Source of the DNA: Saccharopolyspora erythraea NRRL 2338
Lineage (GTDB): Bacteria > Actinomycetota > Actinomycetes > Mycobacteriales > Pseudonocardiaceae
Assembly (NCBI RefSeq): GCF_000062885.1
Contig: NC_009142.1
Location: forward strand, 2,469,584 to 2,533,583
Reading direction: 5' to 3'
Length of the DNA: 64,000 nt
Part shown: positions 61,529 through 64,000 of the stretch, in pieces
Layout of the letters: every line of letters begins with the position of its first letter
Numbering within the stretch: position 1 is the first letter of the stretch
Notes under the pieces: model-generated
What the model saw: only the letters and a program-made list of their open reading frames with translations
The model's database searches: none
What the model was told of the DNA's origin: nothing
Made by a program: the position numbers and the translations under genes

Positions 61529-64000
61529 ATGTCTGTGGCCGGTTCCGGTGGCCCGCTGTGGCCGCGGACGCGGGTGCTCGGGATGAGCCCGGCGGGCGTC
61601 GCCGACGCGCACCTGGTGTCGGCGGTCTCGCGCGGCGGAGGGTTCGGGGTGCTCGACCTCGCCGGCATGCCGACCCGGGCCGCCGAGGCGCTGCTGCGCG
61701 TCCGGAACACCTCGGCGGCCCCCTTCGGCGTGCGCAGCGCAGGCGGCTGCGAGCTGGGACCGGGGGAGGTGCTGGCCGGCCCGGGTGTCGGGGCGGTGGT
61801 GCTGGGAGCGGGTTCGCCGTGGACCATCCGCTCGGTGGCCGCCCAGTCGCCGGCCGCGGGCCGGATCATCCTGGTCGAGGTCACCGACCTGGACGAGGCG
61901 CTGTGGGCGGTCGCCGATGGCGCGGACGGGCTCATCGCGCGCGGCAACGAGGCCGCGGGCCGGGTCGGTGAGCTCAGCTCCTTCGTCCTGTTGCAGCGGC
62001 TGCTGGCCGACTACCGCGTGGACCTGCCCGTGTGGGTGTGCGGGGGGATCGGACCGCACACCGCCGCCGGGGCCGTCGCGGGCGGTGCCGCCGGAGTCGT
62101 GCTCGACAGCCAGCTCGGCCTGTTCCCGGAGAGCAGCGCTCCACGCCGGTTGCGCGAACAGCTGGCGCGCGCCGACGGTTCTGGGACGGTGGTCGTCGAC
62201 GGTCACCGGGTGCTCGCCGCCGGGACGCCGGAAGAACCCGGGACCGGCTCGCGACCGGTGCCGTTCGGGCAGGACGCGCACCTCGCGTCCCTGTTCGCCC
62301 GCCGCTACGGTACGGCCGAGCAAGCGGTGCGCGACATCGCGGCGATCCTCGCCCGGCCCGCGCAGGACGTCGACCCGGTGGCCCAGGGCGCACCGCTGCG
62401 CCGAACGCTCGGCGCCGACCTCGCCGTCGCCCAGGGCCCGATGACGCGGGTGAGCGACCAACCGGAGTTCGCCGGGTCCGTGGCCGAGCGCGGCGGTGTG
62501 CCGTTCGTGGCCGTCGCACTGGCCGACGGTGCCCGCACCACCGAACTCCTGCGCCGCACTGCCGACGTCGTCGGTGACCGGCCCTGGGGCGCGGGCATCC
62601 TCGGCTTCGTCTCCGACGACCTGCGCGCGCAGCAACTGGAGGCGATCCGCCGGGTGCGGCCCCGCTGCGTGTTGATCGCCGGGGGCAAGCCGGGGCAGGC
62701 CGCGCGGCTCGAGGCCGAGGGGATGGCGACCTACCTGCACGTGCCGTCGCCGATCCTGCTGCGCCAGTACCTCGACGCGGGTGCCCGGCGCTTCGTGTTC
62801 GAGGGTTCGGAGTGCGGCGGGCACATCGGGCCGCATTCGAGCTTCTCCCTGTGGGAGGCGCAGCTCGACGTGCTCGGCGGTTTCCTCGACGAGCACCCGG
62901 ACGCCCGGGTCGAGGTGTTCTTCGCCGGTGGGGTGCACGACGGGCGGTCGGCCGCGATGGTCGCGGCGATGGCGGCGCCGGTCGCCGCGCGGGGTGCGGG
63001 CGTCGGGGTCCTGTTGGGTACCGCCTACCTGTTCACCGAGGAAGCCGTCGCGCACGGTGCGATCACCGAGCTCTTCCAGCGCCGCGCGGTCGAAGCCGGC
63101 TCGACGGCGACGCTGGAGACCGCGCCCGGACACCTGACCCGCTGCCTGCACAGCCCGTTCGTCGAGGAGTTCCGCACCGCCTCGCGGGAGCTGCACGCCG
63201 ACGGCGTGCAGGCGCAGGAGCGGTGGCGACGGCTGGAGGAGCTCAACACCGGCCGGTTGCGGGTCGCCAGCAAGGGGATCCGCAGGGAAGGCGCCGACCT
63301 GGTCGCCGTGGGCGAGCGGGAACAACTCGCCGAGGGCATGTACATGGCGGGCCAGGTCGCGGTCCTGCGCGAGGAGACCACCGACATCGCCTCGCTGCAC
63401 CGCGCCGTGACCGAAGAGGCCGCCGCCCTGCTGCGCGACCGCGCCGCGCAGAGCAGGGCGACGGTCGCGGAACCGCGTCGTGAACCCCTGGACGTGGCCA
63501 TCGTCGGCATGGCGTGCGTGTTCCCCGGCGCGCCGGACCTGCCGGCGTTCTGGTCCAACGTCCTGCGCGGAGTGGACTCGGTGACCGAGGTGCCGCCGGA
63601 ACGATGGAACACCGAGGTCTACCACCGGCCACCGGAAGAGGCCGAGCCCGGTACGACACCGTCGAAGTGGGGCGGTTTCCTCCCGCCGGTGGCCTTCGAC
63701 CCGCTGTCGTTCGGCATCCCGCCCGCTTCGATGGGCAGTATCGACCCGTCCCAGCTGCTCAGCCTCCAGACCGCCCGCCGTGCGCTGGAGGACGCCGGAT
63801 ACGGCGAGCGGGCTTTCGACCGCGTGCGCACCAGCGTGATCTTCGGTGCCGAGTCCGGCGGCGACCTGGCCGACGCCGGGGTGCTGCGCGCCTTGCTCCC
63901 GGCCTACCTCGAGGTGCTGCCGCCGGAGCTCGACGAGCAACTGCCGAAGCTCACCGAGGACTCGTTCCCGGGCACGCTGGCCAACGTCATCGCCGGGCGC
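61529..64000 (+). CDS. PUFA-synthase/type I PKS-like protein: N-terminal PfaD/NMO-like reductase then ketosynthase, 3' end outside window
   Basis: The frame is open from ATG 61529 (AGGAGG at 61513-61518) to the window end, at least 824 residues. Residues 1 to about 600 hold two FMN-barrel (nitronate monooxygenase/2-nitropropane dioxygenase) like units: MSPAGVADAHLVSAVSRGGG and VWVCGGIGPHTAAGAVAGGA; then LGADLAVAQGPMTRVSDQPE and FVFEGSECGGHIGPHSSFSL (FMN-binding loop). PfaD-type enoyl reductases share this fold. From about residue 654 a ketosynthase begins (LDVAIVGMACVFPGAPDLPA, NVLRGVDSVTEVPPERWNTE, SIDPSQLLSLQTARRALEDA). Its active-site Cys is beyond the window. A megasynthase making a long-chain or polyene product is likely. 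Confidence 0.85.
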   Translation, partial: MSVAGSGGPLWPRTRVLGMSPAGVADAHLVSAVSRGGGFGVLDLAGMPTRAAEALLRVRNTSAAPFGVRSAGGCELGPGEVLAGPGVGAVVLGAGSPWTIRSVAAQSPAAGRIILVEVTDLDEALWAVADGADGLIARGNEAAGRVGELSSFVLLQRLLADYRVDLPVWVCGGIGPHTAAGAVAGGAAGVVLDSQLGLFPESSAPRRLREQLARADGSGTVVVDGHRVLAAGTPEEPGTGSRPVPFGQDAHLASLFARRYGTAEQAVRDIAAILARPAQDVDPVAQGAPLRRTLGADLAVAQGPMTRVSDQPEFAGSVAERGGVPFVAVALADGARTTELLRRTADVVGDRPWGAGILGFVSDDLRAQQLEAIRRVRPRCVLIAGGKPGQAARLEAEGMATYLHVPSPILLRQYLDAGARRFVFEGSECGGHIGPHSSFSLWEAQLDVLGGFLDEHPDARVEVFFAGGVHDGRSAAMVAAMAAPVAARGAGVGVLLGTAYLFTEEAVAHGAITELFQRRAVEAGSTATLETAPGHLTRCLHSPFVEEFRTASRELHADGVQAQERWRRLEELNTGRLRVASKGIRREGADLVAVGEREQLAEGMYMAGQVAVLREETTDIASLHRAVTEEAAALLRDRAAQSRATVAEPRREPLDVAIVGMACVFPGAPDLPAFWSNVLRGVDSVTEVPPERWNTEVYHRPPEEAEPGTTPSKWGGFLPPVAFDPLSFGIPPASMGSIDPSQLLSLQTARRALEDAGYGERAFDRVRTSVIFGAESGGDLADAGVLRALLPAYLEVLPPELDEQLPKLTEDSFPGTLANVIAGR

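Noticed and set aside
61502-63940. An 812-codon minus-strand frame opposite the synthase
   Set aside because: The synthase frame has clear NMO and KS motifs. The antisense frame is low-complexity Arg/Gly/His-rich with none.

Overview
The window is high-GC actinomycete DNA, most like a Saccharopolyspora/Pseudonocardiales chromosome. The markers are RbpA, the Lnt-Ppm1 lipoprotein/mannosylation pair, FxsA, a mycothiol-dependent-type MDMPI fold protein, a UMF1 transporter and an iterative type I synthase. The genus is inferred from gene content, not from a search.

Layout. (1) 1-17170, chromosomal backbone: M24 peptidase (cut by the window edge), Lrp regulator, methyltransferase, frameshifted MDMPI protein, SGNH hydrolase, FxsA, amidohydrolase, DUF1707 protein, lnt-ppm1, rbpA with a candidate SigR promoter, UMF1 transporter, GDPD, small zinc protein, VOC protein, tyrosine recombinase, M20 peptidase and tRNA-Leu(GAG). 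(2) 17170 to about 56900, a mosaic island directly after the tRNA. A serine recombinase abuts the tRNA. Then comes a putative defence segment: an orphan 460-aa protein; EACC1 plus a caspase-SF1 helicase fusion; and an ATPase with an IF2-N-like head paired with a HEPN-type protein. A second, frameshifted serine recombinase closes it. Next are remains of a conjugative element (DNA methyltransferase and a degenerate partner, sigma-like regulator, VirB2-like pilin, TrbL/VirB6-like protein) cut by IS fragments, a 5'-truncated group II intron, two IS5-family elements, a Nudix gene cut by an IS, an integrase/XRE/integrase-like module, a truncated Tn3 transposase, a probable itaconate/C5-dicarboxylate catabolic cluster (transporter, CoA-transferase, LysR, MaoC hydratase, CitE lyase), IS701 and IS256 elements, and a dnaE fragment fused to an MFS fragment. 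(3) 56978-64000, backbone-like genes: lytic transglycosylase with a Pro-rich tail, decayed esterase, an aldo-keto reductase lacking the usual catalytic tetrad, an SDR, and the start of a synthase with an N-terminal nitronate-monooxygenase/PfaD-like reductase followed by a ketosynthase. It runs off the window.

How the parts work together. The backbone carries envelope and housekeeping functions. The island stacks mobility modules with cargo of two kinds: conflict systems and a small-acid catabolic operon. At least nine genes need one-base shifts to read through, inside and outside the island. Either this assembly has indel errors or decay is widespread, so each 'pseudogene' call carries that caveat.
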